The notes under the pieces: generated by a model | What the model was told of the DNA's origin: nothing | Database searches by the model: none | The model's input: only the letters and a program-made list of their open reading frames with translations | Assembly (NCBI GenBank): GCA_029252045.1 | Contig: JAQXCD010000022.1 | Span: forward strand, 86,663 to 150,662 | DNA: 64,000 nt | From: Sulfitobacter sp. | GTDB taxonomy: Bacteria > Pseudomonadota > Alphaproteobacteria > Rhodobacterales > Rhodobacteraceae | Direction: 5' to 3' | Made by a program: the position numbers and the translations under genes | Part shown: piece by piece, positions 54,474 through 63,875 of the stretch | Position numbering within the stretch: the stretch's first letter is position 1 | Layout of the letters: the number at the start of each line of letters is the position of its first letter

Positions 54474-55370
54474 TCAGAAGCTACCGTTGGCAAGATCCTG
54501 CGCGTCGAACACAGCAACTTGTACGTTGGGGATGTCCGCACTGGTCAGGCCATTCAACACAGCGACTTCGTCACCGCGCCAGAAGGCCCGCACGAGGTTT
54601 TCAGAAGGATCATAACGCAGATCAACGGTTTCGGTGTCGGAATTCCCGTCAGGAACAAACAGGGCCAGCGTATCATCTGTTGTGCTGAAGTCTGTGATGA
54701 TGACTTCTTCCGAGGGCGAGTTGGCGGGCTTGATGATCGAGAAGACATCCGTGCCTGTGCCGCCGGTCATCACGTCTGCATTGTCACCAAATAGGGCGTC
54801 ATCGCCAGCCCCGCCATCAATTGTATCAGGCGCATCAGGGGTTTGGCCGGTGCCGAAGGTTGCCAGGATATCATCGCCGCTGTCTCCGTAGATGGTATCG
54901 CTGCCGCTTAGATCGATGACACCGTCATCGCCTGCGCCGCCCCGAACAAAGTCATTGCCCCGGTCGGCATCGGCATCATCAATCGGAGTGTAGGTATCAT
55001 CGCCATCGCCAAGAAAAATGCGGTCATTGCCGAAGCCGCCCTCGACAGCATCGTTTCCATCACCTGCGTAAATTATGTCGTTTCCGGTGCCGCCGAAAAT
55101 GGAATCGTTCCCGCCAAATCCTTGCAGAAAGTCGTTGCCGCCCTGTCCGGAAATCTCGTTTGCGGCGTCGGAGCCTTCTACACGGTCGGGGCCTTGAAAG
55201 CCGCTGAAGTCCTGATTGCCGGTTAGGACGGTTGTTGTATCCGGACCCGTCTGTGGCGGGTCAATTGGGTCCACATCTTCGGCAATATCATTATCTGCTT
55301 CGGTATCATCACCGCCATCCATGATCAGGGCGAGTCCAAGAAGGGCGGGGATGAGGAAGAGTGCGAGCAT
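54474..55370 (-). CDS. RTX calcium-binding repeat protein
   Basis: The 298-residue product has a hydrophobic N-terminus (LALFLIPALLGLALIM) and an acidic linker. The middle (about 70-205) carries hemolysin-type nonapeptide repeats, GGNDFLQGFGGNDSIFGGTG and further GDGNDAVEGGFGNDRI-like units, which bind Ca2+. No enzymatic domain is evident. The N-terminal segment could be a membrane anchor rather than a cleaved signal. Such proteins are frequently exported to the surface in this group of bacteria. Downstream lies the convergent dioxygenase gene. Confidence 0.85.
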   Translation of the reverse strand: MLALFLIPALLGLALIMDGGDDTEADNDIAEDVDPIDPPQTGPDTTTVLTGNQDFSGFQGPDRVEGSDAANEISGQGGNDFLQGFGGNDSIFGGTGNDIIYAGDGNDAVEGGFGNDRIFLGDGDDTYTPIDDADADRGNDFVRGGAGDDGVIDLSGSDTIYGDSGDDILATFGTGQTPDAPDTIDGGAGDDALFGDNADVMTGGTGTDVFSIIKPANSPSEEVIITDFSTTDDTLALFVPDGNSDTETVDLRYDPSENLVRAFWRGDEVAVLNGLTSADIPNVQVAVFDAQDLANGSF

Positions 55371-55469
55371 AGGTACAGCCTTGATTTCAGAACAATTTGA
55401 TTTGAAATCAACCTAAGGGCGAATGATGGCGGGGTTGTGGAAATCGCCCGTTTTTTAAGAGGTAGGCCG

Positions 55470-55787
55470 CTATGGCTTGTTTACGTTTTCCTCGAATGCG
55501 ACTGTAAATGCATCCTGCTGGGCACCTGTTGCCTCGGTCTGATAATTGGCTTTCCATTCGTCCATGGTCATTCCGTAGAACAGCTCGCGTGCTTCCATTT
55601 TGCCGATTTCGATGCCGCGGTCTGCGGCGGCCTCCTGATACCAGCGCGACAGGCAGTTGCGGCAAAAGCCTGCCAGGTTCATCATGTCGATGTTTTGCAC
55701 ATCTGTGCGGTCTTGCATCAGGTGTTTTTGCAGGCGGCGGTATGCAGCGGCTTGGAGTTCGATTTCTTGCTGGTTGTACTCGGTCAC
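55470..55787 (-). CDS. DUF1244 protein
   Basis: A 105-residue protein that begins VTEYNQQEIELQAAAYRRLQ and contains the diagnostic VQNIDMMNLAGFCRNCLSRW with its paired cysteines. The start is GTG 55787 with AGGAG eight bases upstream; the ATG at 55844 adds 19 residues with no family match. The function is unknown. Confidence 0.85.
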   Translation of the reverse strand: MTEYNQQEIELQAAAYRRLQKHLMQDRTDVQNIDMMNLAGFCRNCLSRWYQEAAADRGIEIGKMEARELFYGMTMDEWKANYQTEATGAQQDAFTVAFEENVNKP

Positions 55788-55961
55788 GTTGGCGGCTCCT
55801 GTAAGGTATGTTTGATAGATAGGCGGAGCGGGCGTTTCGGGCAAGGCGGGGTTCCTGTCATAAGATTGAAACTGTTTTGGTGTTTGCGTTAGACGTTACG
55901 CGCGGTTTACTGATATGTGAACGCTAACAGTTGTGTAGAAGTGATGTAGAGGAAGACCTGA

Positions 55962-57407
55962 ATGAGACGCCAACGCAATGTAAAGATCGTGGCAACGCTG
56001 GGACCGGCCTCTGACACGCATGAGATGATCGCGGCGCTGCACAAGACGGGGGCGGATGTGTTCCGCCTGAACATGAGCCATGGCAGCCATGAGGATATTC
56101 GCGCAAAACACGCAATCATTCGCGCGGTGGAAGCGGAACTGGGTTCGACCATTTGTATTCTGGCGGATTTGCAGGGACCCAAGCTGCGTGTCGGCGTGTT
56201 TGCCAATGAGAGTGAAGAACTGGTTGAAGGGGCAATGTTCCGGCTGGATCTGGATACTGCCGAGGGGGACGCAACGCGCGTGTGCCTGCCGCATCCCGAG
56301 ATTTTTGCAGCCCTGAAAGAGGGTGCGTCGCTGCTGGTGAATGACGGTAAAATCCGGCTGAAGGTAAAGGCCTGTGGCGTTGATTTTGCGGATTGTGAAG
56401 TGGTTTTCGGGGGGACGATCTCCAACCGGAAAGGCGTGAACGTGCCGGACGTGGTGCTGCCGTTAGCCGCGCTGAGTGACAAAGACCGTGCCGATCTGGA
56501 GTTTGTCTGCGAGCTGGGTGTCGACTGGCTGGCGCTGTCGTTTGTGCAGCGGCCTGAGGATGTTGCGGAGGCGCGTGCGCTGGCGAAGGGCCGCGCGGCG
56601 ATCCTGTCCAAGATTGAAAAGCCGTCGGCGGTTGAGTGCTTTGACGATATTCTGGCCGTCAGCGACGGGATCATGGTTGCGCGCGGCGATCTGGGGGTTG
56701 AGCTGCCTGTGTCCGCTGTGCCGCCGATCCAGAAGCGTCTGGTGCGCCGCTGCCGCGCGGTGGGCAAACCCGTGATCGTGGCGACGCAGATGCTGGAGAG
56801 CATGATTGACAGCCCGATGCCGACGCGTGCCGAGGTGTCAGATGTGGCGACAGCCATTTACGAGGGTGCGGATGCGATCATGCTTTCGGCTGAATCCGCG
56901 GCGGGCAGCTATCCTCTGGAAGCTGTGACCACGATGGATAACGTGGCGATCGAGGTGGAGCGTGATCCGACCTACCGCCAGATTATCGAGGCGAGCCGCA
57001 CAGCGTCACGGTCCGGCATTGCTGATGCGATGGTGTCTGCCGCGCGCGAGATTGCCGAGACGACGGATGTGAAGGCGATCTGTTGCTTTACCCATTCCGG
57101 TACAACTGCGCTGCTGACTGCGCGCGAGCGCCCGCGTGTGCCGATCATCGCGCTGACCCCGCTCAAGCGGACGGCGCGGCGGCTGGCGCTGAGCTGGGGT
57201 GTGAACTGCGTGATGACCGAAGAGCTGGATCGCTTTAAAAAGGCGGTGGTCAGTGCGGCGCGTGCCGCGCGTGAGGAAGGTTTTGCCGAGGCGGCGGATT
57301 TTGTTGTTGTGACAGCGGGTGTTCCGTTCAACGTACCCGGCAGCACAAATATCCTGCGGGTGGCCCCGTGTGATGAACGTTTGATCTTTGCCTCCGATCC
57401 GGAGTAA
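55962..57407 (+). CDS. pyk: Pyruvate kinase
   Basis: The 481-residue protein has VATLGPASDT at the start, the ADLQGPKLRVG loop, the catalytic lysine in ILSKIEKPSAVE, IMVARGDLGVELP and the allosteric C-terminal domain (about 345-475). It makes pyruvate and ATP from phosphoenolpyruvate. It is followed 33 bp later by a small membrane-protein gene and then the ribosomal genes. Confidence 0.95.
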   Translation: MRRQRNVKIVATLGPASDTHEMIAALHKTGADVFRLNMSHGSHEDIRAKHAIIRAVEAELGSTICILADLQGPKLRVGVFANESEELVEGAMFRLDLDTAEGDATRVCLPHPEIFAALKEGASLLVNDGKIRLKVKACGVDFADCEVVFGGTISNRKGVNVPDVVLPLAALSDKDRADLEFVCELGVDWLALSFVQRPEDVAEARALAKGRAAILSKIEKPSAVECFDDILAVSDGIMVARGDLGVELPVSAVPPIQKRLVRRCRAVGKPVIVATQMLESMIDSPMPTRAEVSDVATAIYEGADAIMLSAESAAGSYPLEAVTTMDNVAIEVERDPTYRQIIEASRTASRSGIADAMVSAAREIAETTDVKAICCFTHSGTTALLTARERPRVPIIALTPLKRTARRLALSWGVNCVMTEELDRFKKAVVSAARAAREEGFAEAADFVVVTAGVPFNVPGSTNILRVAPCDERLIFASDPE

Positions 57408-57440
57408 CTAAACCAAGTTTTGTTACTATGAGGTCTTTTT

Positions 57441-57665
57441 ATGGACACCGATCTGGTACTCCTTGTGGGTATTGTCATTGCCGCGCTCTCGGTTCCTTCC
57501 GTGTTGTCGGCTCTCAGTGACAAGCGCGCGCCGCGTGCGTCTGCTATCACGATCCTGATTGCAGGCGGGCTTATTCTGTTTGCGATGCAGGGCAAGCCTG
57601 GTGGCTACCGGCTGGCGGAATTGCCTGGCATCGTGGTGAACGTCATTGCGCGGTATATGCCCTAA
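57441..57665 (+). CDS. Small membrane protein between pyk and rpmI
   Basis: The 74-residue product has two hydrophobic segments (about 4-22 LVLLVGIVIAALSVPSVLS and 34-48 ITILIAGGLILFA) flanked by basic residues, and a hydrophobic tail. The position after pyk suggests a conserved co-transcribed gene. I recognise no known function. Confidence 0.65.
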   Translation: MDTDLVLLVGIVIAALSVPSVLSALSDKRAPRASAITILIAGGLILFAMQGKPGGYRLAELPGIVVNVIARYMP

Positions 57666-57797
57666 ACGCCGGACCTGCTGTGCATTCGCCTATTGCCTTA
57701 TAAGGCGGTGCATCCTATAGCAGCGTCTCATTCCTGCGCGGCCGGCCCAAGTGGCATGCCGAGTCGCGCTTAAACTGTAGACTTATAGGAGACAGAA

Positions 57798-57998
57798 ATG
57801 CCCAAGATGAAGACGAAGTCGAGCGCCAAAAAGCGCTTTAAGATCTCGGCGACCGGCAAGGTCATCGGTGCTCAGGCTGGTAAACAGCACGGCATGATCA
57901 AGCGGAGCAACAAGTTCCTGCGCAACGCACGCGGCACCACAGCACTTTGTGCAGCCGATGCCAAGATCATCAAGGGCTTTATGCCCTACGACCGTTAA
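57798..57998 (+). CDS. rpmI: Ribosomal protein bL35
   Basis: A 66-residue basic protein starting [20 protein letters not shown]. It is a component of the large ribosomal subunit and lies 11 bp before rplT. In many bacteria rpmI-rplT are feedback-controlled by L20 binding to the leader; the 132-bp upstream stretch here has hairpin-like parts, but I cannot identify the site. The usual infC partner is not adjacent. Confidence 0.97.
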   Translation: MPKMKTKSSAKKRFKISATGKVIGAQAGKQHGMIKRSNKFLRNARGTTALCAADAKIIKGFMPYDR

Positions 57999-58009
57999 GG
58001 AGAGCCGAT

Positions 58010-58375
58010 ATGTCCCGTACAAAAGGTGGTACAGTTACCCACGCCCGTCACCGCAAGGTCATCAAGGCAGCCAAAGGCTATTATGGCCGTCGCAAGAGCA
58101 CCTTCAAGGTCGCGCGTCAGGCCGTCGACAAGGCCAACCAGTATGCAACCCGTGACCGTAAGGTTCGCAAGCGTAACTTCCGCGCATTGTGGATCCAGCG
58201 TATCAACGCGGCTGTTCGTATGCACGATGCAGAGCTGACATACTCCCGCTTCATCAACGGCCTGAACCTGGCCGGTATTGAAGTGGACCGCAAAGTTCTG
58301 GCCGATCTGGCCGTGAACGAGCCGGAAGCGTTTACAGCGATCGTAAAGCAAGCACAGGCGTCTCTGGCAGCCTGA
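58010..58375 (+). CDS. rplT: Ribosomal protein bL20
   Basis: A 121-residue basic protein ([20 protein letters not shown], then [12 protein letters not shown]). It is needed early in large-subunit assembly and represses its own operon in many bacteria. AAGGAGAG is the ribosome site. A strong terminator follows 26 bp after the stop. Confidence 0.97.
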   Translation: MSRTKGGTVTHARHRKVIKAAKGYYGRRKSTFKVARQAVDKANQYATRDRKVRKRNFRALWIQRINAAVRMHDAELTYSRFINGLNLAGIEVDRKVLADLAVNEPEAFTAIVKQAQASLAA

Positions 58376-58401
58376 TAGGCGCCGACGCTCTGAAAATTGA
58401 G

Positions 58402-58432
58402 AAAGCCGCGCCTTCGGGGGCGGCTTTTTTCG
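58402..58432 (+). terminator. Terminator of rpmI-rplT
   Basis: AAAGCCGCGCC and GGGGCGGCTTT pair around TTCG, a stable tetraloop, followed by a TTTT run. It separates the ribosomal operon from pheS. Confidence 0.93.
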
Positions 58433-58522
58433 TTTGTACAAGAGGGACACCAAACGCCGCATGGGTTGCGTTTGGCGGCGGTTCTGGTAGCAGGATTGCA
58501 ACATCGAGAGGACGCGGGCGAC

Positions 58523-59596
58523 ATGGACGATCTCAAGCAAAAATACATTTCAGCGATTGCAAATGCAGCTGATGAATCGGCGTTGGAAGACATCCGGCTT
58601 GCCGCTGTTGGCAAGAAGGGCGAAGTAGCCCTGAAGATGCGTGAACTGGGCAAGATGAGCCCTGAGGAGCGCCAGACAGCCGGCCCCGCGCTGAACGCGC
58701 TGAAGGACGAGATTAACAGCGCCTTGGCCGCCAAGAAGATGGCGCTGGGCGATGCGGCGCTGGACGAGCGGCTGCGCAGTGAATGGCTGGATGTGACCCT
58801 GCCCAGCCGTGGCCGCCCTGCGGGGACGCTGCACCCTGTGTCACAGGTCACCGAAGAGCTGACGGCGATCTTTGCCGAAATGGGTTTCAGCGTTGCCGAA
58901 GGGCCGCGCATTGATACCGACTGGTACAACTTTGATGCGCTCAACATTCCGGGCCACCACCCTGCACGCGCAGAGATGGACACGTTCTATATGGCGCGTG
59001 CAGAAGGCGACGACCGCCCGCCGCACGTCCTGCGCACGCATACCAGCCCTGTGCAAATCCGCACGATGGAGGCGCAGGGCGCGCCGTTGCGCATCATCTG
59101 CCCCGGTGGGGTTTACCGTGCCGATTATGACCAGACCCACACGCCGATGTTCCATCAGGTGGAGGGCTTGGCGATCGATAAAGACATCTCCATGGCGAAC
59201 CTGAAATGGACGCTGGAGGAATTCTTTGCCGCGTTCTTCGAGATCGACGGCATCAAGACCCGCTTCCGCGCCTCGCACTTTCCGTTCACCGAGCCGTCGG
59301 CAGAGGTGGATATCCAATGCTCATGGGTCGATGGACAGCTGCGTATTGGTGAGGGCGATGGATGGATGGAAGTCCTCGGTTCCGGCATGGTCCACCCCAA
59401 GGTGCTGGCGGCGGGCGGGATTGATCCTGACGTCTATCAGGGCTTTGCCTTTGGTATGGGCATCGACCGGATTGCGATGCTGAAGTACGGGATACCCGAT
59501 TTGCGCGCGTTCTTTGATTCAGACCTGCGCTGGCTGCGGCACTACGGGTTCGCGAGCTTGGACCAGCCGAATTTGCATGGTGGGTTGAGTAGGTGA
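58523..59596 (+). CDS. pheS: Phenylalanyl-tRNA synthetase alpha subunit
   Basis: The 357-residue catalytic subunit begins [20 protein letters not shown]. Class II motif 2 contains [17 protein letters not shown] and motif 3 lies in [13 protein letters not shown]. It charges tRNA-Phe together with PheT. The ATG at 58523 is preceded by GAGAGGACG. The stop codon overlaps a GTG (GTGA) of the inserted frame, which continues to pheT. Confidence 0.96.
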   Translation: MDDLKQKYISAIANAADESALEDIRLAAVGKKGEVALKMRELGKMSPEERQTAGPALNALKDEINSALAAKKMALGDAALDERLRSEWLDVTLPSRGRPAGTLHPVSQVTEELTAIFAEMGFSVAEGPRIDTDWYNFDALNIPGHHPARAEMDTFYMARAEGDDRPPHVLRTHTSPVQIRTMEAQGAPLRIICPGGVYRADYDQTHTPMFHQVEGLAIDKDISMANLKWTLEEFFAAFFEIDGIKTRFRASHFPFTEPSAEVDIQCSWVDGQLRIGEGDGWMEVLGSGMVHPKVLAAGGIDPDVYQGFAFGMGIDRIAMLKYGIPDLRAFFDSDLRWLRHYGFASLDQPNLHGGLSR

Positions 59597-59697
59597 GGGT
59601 TGAGTATGTTATCGCTCTCTTCCGGACATTCAGGATTTCACAAGAGGAAAGAAGGATTGTTCAACATCGAACTGCTCCACTAGGCAATGAACTGAAT

Positions 59698-60135
59698 ATG
59701 GCTGGTCAGGTGGAAAACGCCGAGCGATGGATATCTGCTCTAGAAAGCAAAACGGGCACTCTACTAACTCACATATCAATGATGATTGCTATCACAGGGC
59801 TTATGCTTGCAATCAGCAACGACTCAATGTGGTATGAGGTGGTCTTGGCTTTAGAGTTGATATTCTATCTTTTGTTGGCCATGCTATGTATCCGCTGCCA
59901 AAAACACTATAGAACTGATGAGTTTTCTAAACCGATTTCAAGGGGTCGAGAATCAAAAAATCGCCCTCCTCATAATGTTTATCAGAGTGCTGTTTTTGGT
60001 GAGCTATTCTATCGGGAGCGGCTATTTCGCTTTATCCAGAGGACATTGTACGCTCTCACGTTCCTACTAATTCTGACCGTATTTTATGGACTCCTTGCCG
60101 ATGAGTTTGGTGTTCTTTCTGGAGGAAAATCATGA
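59698..60135 (+). CDS. Membrane protein inserted between pheS and pheT
   Basis: The 145-residue product (start at ATG 59698; GTG 59593 at the pheS stop would give 180) begins VENAERWISALESKTGTLL. It has three hydrophobic segments (about LLTHISMMIAITGLMLAI, VVLALELIFYLLLAMLCI and TLYALTFLLILTVFYGLL). The layout, an NAER-W-ESKTG-LL head then a helical pair and another helix, resembles Pycsar-type effector membrane proteins (PycTM), but I cannot confirm this and see no cyclase gene nearby. It has lower GC than its flanks. It overlaps pheT by ATGA, so it is translated with the synthetase. Confidence 0.65.
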   Translation: MAGQVENAERWISALESKTGTLLTHISMMIAITGLMLAISNDSMWYEVVLALELIFYLLLAMLCIRCQKHYRTDEFSKPISRGRESKNRPPHNVYQSAVFGELFYRERLFRFIQRTLYALTFLLILTVFYGLLADEFGVLSGGKS

Positions 60136-62531
60136 AATTCACACTCTCTTGGCTCAAAGAGCACCTCGACACCACGGCTTCGGTCGAAGAGATCACCTAT
60201 GCCCTGACCGATCTGGGTCTGGAAGTGGAGGGGGTCGAGGACCGTGGCGCTAAGCTGCGCGCGTTTACCTTGGGCTTTGTGAAATCCGCCGAGAAGCATC
60301 CCGATGCGGACCGGCTGCGCGTGTGTCAGGTCGAGACGGACGAGGGGCTGCAACAGATCATCTGTGGTGCGCCCAATGCGCGGGAGGGGATTACGGTCGT
60401 GATCGCCAAGCCCGGCGTTTATGTGCCCGGCATCGACACCACCATTGGCGTCGGCAAAATTCGCGGGATCGAGAGTTTTGGCATGATGGCCTCCGAGCGG
60501 GAGCTGGAGCTGTCGGAAGAGCATGACGGGATTATCGAGCTGCCGTGGGGTAATGTGGGCGACAGCTTTGTCGATTGGCTGGCCGAGAATGATCCGGCCA
60601 AGGTCGATCCGGTGATCGAGATTGCGATTACGCCGAACCGTCCTGATGCGCTGGGCGTGCGCGGCATTGCGCGTGATCTGGCGGCGCGTGGCTTGGGCAA
60701 GCTGAAGCCGCGTGACGTGGATGTGATCAAAGGCGCGTTCCCGTGCCCCGTGAGCGTCAGCATTGACGAGGACACGCTGGAGCAGTGCCCAGTGTTCTAT
60801 GGCCGCGTCATTCGCGGTGTGAAGAACGGGCCAAGCCCTGTGTGGTTGCAGGACAAGCTGCGCGCCATTGGTCTGCGGCCGATCAGCTTCCTTGTGGATG
60901 TGACCAACTTCTACACCTTTGACCGCAACCGCCCGCTGCATGTGTTTGACGCGGACAAGATTGCCGGCAACGCCCTGCGCGTTCATCGCGCCAAAGGCGG
61001 CGAGACCTTGGTGGCGTTGGACGACAAAGAATACACAATGCAAGAAGGCATGACGCTGATTTCCGACGCCAATGGTGTGGAAAGCATCGGCGGCGTGATG
61101 GGCGGTCTGCCCTCTGGTGTGACCGACGAGACGGTTAATGTGTTCATCGAGGCGGCGTATTTCGATACGGTGCGCACGGCGTATACGGGCCGCGCGCTCA
61201 AGATAAATTCGGACGCGCGGTACCGGTTCGAGCGGGGGATCGACCCCGAGTGGACGCCCTACGGGATCGAGCATGCCACGCGGATGATCCTTGACCACGC
61301 GGGCGGTGAGCCGTCGGATGTGGTGGTTGCCGGCAAGATACCGGATACAGCGCGCGCCTACCGTCTGAACGCCAAGCGGGTGGTTTCGCTGGTGGGCATG
61401 GAAATTCCTGAGAGCGAGCAGCGCCAGACCTTGACCGCGCTGGGGTTCCGTCTGGAGGGCGATATGGCCCATGTGCCCAGCTGGCGCCCCGATGTGCAGG
61501 GTGAGGCCGATCTGGTGGAAGAAGTGGCGCGGATTGCGTCCTTGACCAAGCTGGAAGGTGTGCCTTTGCCGCGTCTGACGGCGGGTGTGCCGCGCCCTGT
61601 GATGTCCCCCGTGCAGCGGCGTGAAGTGGCCGCGCGGCGCACTGCGGCGGCACTCGGCTATCATGAGTGTGTGACCTATAGCTTTATCGACCAGCCCTCG
61701 GCGGCGCTGTTTGGCGGCGGTACCGATGCGACACGTCTGGAAAACCCGATCAGCAATGACATGAGCCACATGCGCCCTGCGTTGTTGCCCGGTCTGTTGC
61801 AAGCCGCGGCACGTAATCAGGCGCGCGGCTTTGCCGATATGGCGCTGTTCGAGGTTGGGCCTGCGTTCAGCGGGGGCGAGCCCGGAGAGCAACACATGCT
61901 GGTGACGGGTTTGCTGGTTGGCCGGACCGGCCCGAAAGATGTCTTGGGTGCCGCGCGTGATGTTGATGTATTTGATGTCAAAGCCGATGCAGAGGCAATT
62001 CTGGCCGCCATTGGCGCGCCCGCCAAGGTGCAAATCCTGCGTGGGGCCGAAGAGTGGTGGCATCCAGGCCGTCACGGCAAAATCTGCCTTGGGCCGAAGA
62101 AGGTGCTGTGTGTCTTTGGTGAAGTCCACCCGAAGGTATTGGCCGCGATGGATGTGAAGGGGCCTGCGATGGCCTTTACCATCTGGCCTGCCGAAGTGCC
62201 GCTGCCGCGTAAGATTGGGGCCACACGGCCGGCGCTGAAGATTAGCGACCTGCAAGCGGTCGAGCGTGATTTTGCATTTGTGGTGGATGCGGATGTGGAT
62301 GCGCTGACCTTGGTAAATGCTGCGATGGGTGCTGATAAGGTACTGATCGAAGACGTGCGTGTGTTTGATGAATTCATTGGCGGCAGTTTGGGGGAGGGTA
62401 AGAAGTCCCTCGCGCTGACCGTGCGTTTGCAGCCGCGTGACCAGACGTTGAAGGATGCGGATATCGAAGCCGTTGGCGCGCGGGTTATCGCATCGGTCAC
62501 CAAGGTCACGGGCGGTGTTTTGCGCGGGTGA
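60132..62531 (+). CDS. pheT: Phenylalanyl-tRNA synthetase beta subunit
   Basis: The 799-residue protein begins MKFTLSWLKEHLDTTASVEE. An EMAP-type tRNA-binding domain lies at about 40-150 (ADRLRVCQVETDEG; ICGAPNAREG), then B3/B4 editing segments, B5, and a C-terminal FDX-ACB anticodon-binding domain (about 705-799). With PheS it forms the alpha2-beta2 synthetase and proofreads Tyr. Its start overlaps the inserted membrane-protein gene. Confidence 0.96.
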   Translation: MKFTLSWLKEHLDTTASVEEITYALTDLGLEVEGVEDRGAKLRAFTLGFVKSAEKHPDADRLRVCQVETDEGLQQIICGAPNAREGITVVIAKPGVYVPGIDTTIGVGKIRGIESFGMMASERELELSEEHDGIIELPWGNVGDSFVDWLAENDPAKVDPVIEIAITPNRPDALGVRGIARDLAARGLGKLKPRDVDVIKGAFPCPVSVSIDEDTLEQCPVFYGRVIRGVKNGPSPVWLQDKLRAIGLRPISFLVDVTNFYTFDRNRPLHVFDADKIAGNALRVHRAKGGETLVALDDKEYTMQEGMTLISDANGVESIGGVMGGLPSGVTDETVNVFIEAAYFDTVRTAYTGRALKINSDARYRFERGIDPEWTPYGIEHATRMILDHAGGEPSDVVVAGKIPDTARAYRLNAKRVVSLVGMEIPESEQRQTLTALGFRLEGDMAHVPSWRPDVQGEADLVEEVARIASLTKLEGVPLPRLTAGVPRPVMSPVQRREVAARRTAAALGYHECVTYSFIDQPSAALFGGGTDATRLENPISNDMSHMRPALLPGLLQAAARNQARGFADMALFEVGPAFSGGEPGEQHMLVTGLLVGRTGPKDVLGAARDVDVFDVKADAEAILAAIGAPAKVQILRGAEEWWHPGRHGKICLGPKKVLCVFGEVHPKVLAAMDVKGPAMAFTIWPAEVPLPRKIGATRPALKISDLQAVERDFAFVVDADVDALTLVNAAMGADKVLIEDVRVFDEFIGGSLGEGKKSLALTVRLQPRDQTLKDADIEAVGARVIASVTKVTGGVLRG

Positions 62532-62625
62532 TCTAACGCCGCTGCTGTATGTGTGGCGGCGGCGGGATTGAGTTTAGAGGCACAATAAAGAAGGAGCGTG
62601 GCGCGCGTTCTGCAAAGGAGTAACT

Positions 62626-63069
62626 ATGTTGAAGGTATACCTTTCTGGAGAAATCCATACCGATTGGCGCGAGCAGATTACGCGTGGGTCGCAGGGGCTG
62701 GATGTTGTGTTTTCGGGACCTGTGACGGATCACGCGGCCAGTGACGATTGTGGCGTGGCGATCCTGGGGGCCGAGGCAGACAAGTTCTGGCATGACCGCA
62801 AGGGTGCGCAGATTAACGCAATCCGGACCCGTAAGGGGATTGCCGACGCGGATGTGGTCGTGGTGCGGTTCGGGGATCAATACAAGCAGTGGAATGCCGC
62901 ATTTGATGCGGGTTACGCGGCAGCACTGGGCAAATCGCTGATTATTTTGCACGGGCCGGATCACGCGCATGCGTTAAAAGAAGTGGATGCAGCTGCCCTT
63001 GCGGTGGCGACAGAGCCAGCGCAGGTAGTAGATATTTTGCGCTATGTTTTGACGTCGAAACTGGGGTGA
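62626..63069 (+). CDS. YtoQ-family protein
   Basis: The 147-residue product starts MLKVYLSGEIHTDWREQIT, with SGPVTDHAASDDCGVAILG and IADADVVVVRFGDQYKQWNA, typical of the YtoQ family (nucleoside deoxyribosyltransferase-like fold). AAGGAG provides a strong ribosome site 7 bases upstream. The substrate is unknown. A hairpin lies just after the gene. Confidence 0.85.
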   Translation: MLKVYLSGEIHTDWREQITRGSQGLDVVFSGPVTDHAASDDCGVAILGAEADKFWHDRKGAQINAIRTRKGIADADVVVVRFGDQYKQWNAAFDAGYAAALGKSLIILHGPDHAHALKEVDAAALAVATEPAQVVDILRYVLTSKLG

Positions 63070-63098
63070 CGGGCGCCTGAGGAATGCAGGTGCCCGTC
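63068..63098. terminator. Hairpin between ytoQ-type gene and GST gene
   Basis: GACGGGCGCCTG and CAGGTGCCCGTC pair over 12 bp with one G-T, around a 7-base loop, between convergent genes. There is no clear T-run, so termination is probable but not typical. Confidence 0.45.
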
Positions 63099-63106
63099 AT
63101 TGCGCG

Positions 63107-63808
63107 TCATTCTCGTGGGGGCGTTACCAGCCCTTTTTGCATCGCCGGACGTTCCAGAAACCTGTCCAGGTAACGGACGAGGTTTTTGTGCTGGTCCCAT
63201 TCCAGAAGCTCTTTCACCCCATAGAAGTCCAGTGCGCGCAGCCAAGGCCCGATGGCGATGTCGGCGATGGTATAGTCCTTGCCGATGATCCAGTCTTTGC
63301 CCTCCATTTCACGCTCCAGCACATTGAGCAGGCGCCGCGCTTCGGTGAGGTAGCGTTGCTGGGGGCGTTTATCTTCCCACTCGGATCCCGCGAATTTGCT
63401 GAAAAATCCCATCTGGCCAAACATGGGCCCAAGTCCGCCCATTTGAAACATCAGCCATTGGATGGTTTTTGCTTTGTCTGACGCGGTCTGGCCCATCAGC
63501 TGACCTGATTTTTCAGCTAGATAAATCAGGATTGCACCGCTTTCGAAAAGTCCGATCGGGCGCCCGTCCGGTCCATTGGGATCAATAATCGCCGGAATTT
63601 TGTTATTGGGGTTGAGCGACAAAAACGGGGCAGATTTCACATTGGCATCGGACAAAGTAACTGTATGTGCCTCGTAGGGTAGTCCTGTTTCTTCCAGCGC
63701 AATGGAGACTTTTACACCATTGGGAGTAGGGAAGGAGTAGAGCTGGATCGCTTGCGGGTTTTGGGCGGGCCATCTTGTTGTGATTGGAAATGTTGCAGCG
63801 TCAATCAT
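63107..63808 (-). CDS. Glutathione S-transferase
   Basis: The 233-residue protein has a thioredoxin-like N-terminal half (IQLYSFPTPNGVKVSIALEE; NPNNKIPAIIDPNG; LFESGAILIYLAEKSG) and an all-helical C-terminal half with DYTIADIAIGPWL, the conserved Asp of the GST fold. It resembles the YfcG/YghU group (disulfide-bond reductases). The start at 63808 (MIDAATFP) is used. The upstream open extension reaches towards the mobile element and is rejected. Confidence 0.9.
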   Translation of the reverse strand: MIDAATFPITTRWPAQNPQAIQLYSFPTPNGVKVSIALEETGLPYEAHTVTLSDANVKSAPFLSLNPNNKIPAIIDPNGPDGRPIGLFESGAILIYLAEKSGQLMGQTASDKAKTIQWLMFQMGGLGPMFGQMGFFSKFAGSEWEDKRPQQRYLTEARRLLNVLEREMEGKDWIIGKDYTIADIAIGPWLRALDFYGVKELLEWDQHKNLVRYLDRFLERPAMQKGLVTPPRE

Positions 63809-63875
63809 GGTGTGAACTCCTGTTAGATCTGCACAATGATACTGCGATTTCCCCATAAATACAGGCTGCCGGCAG

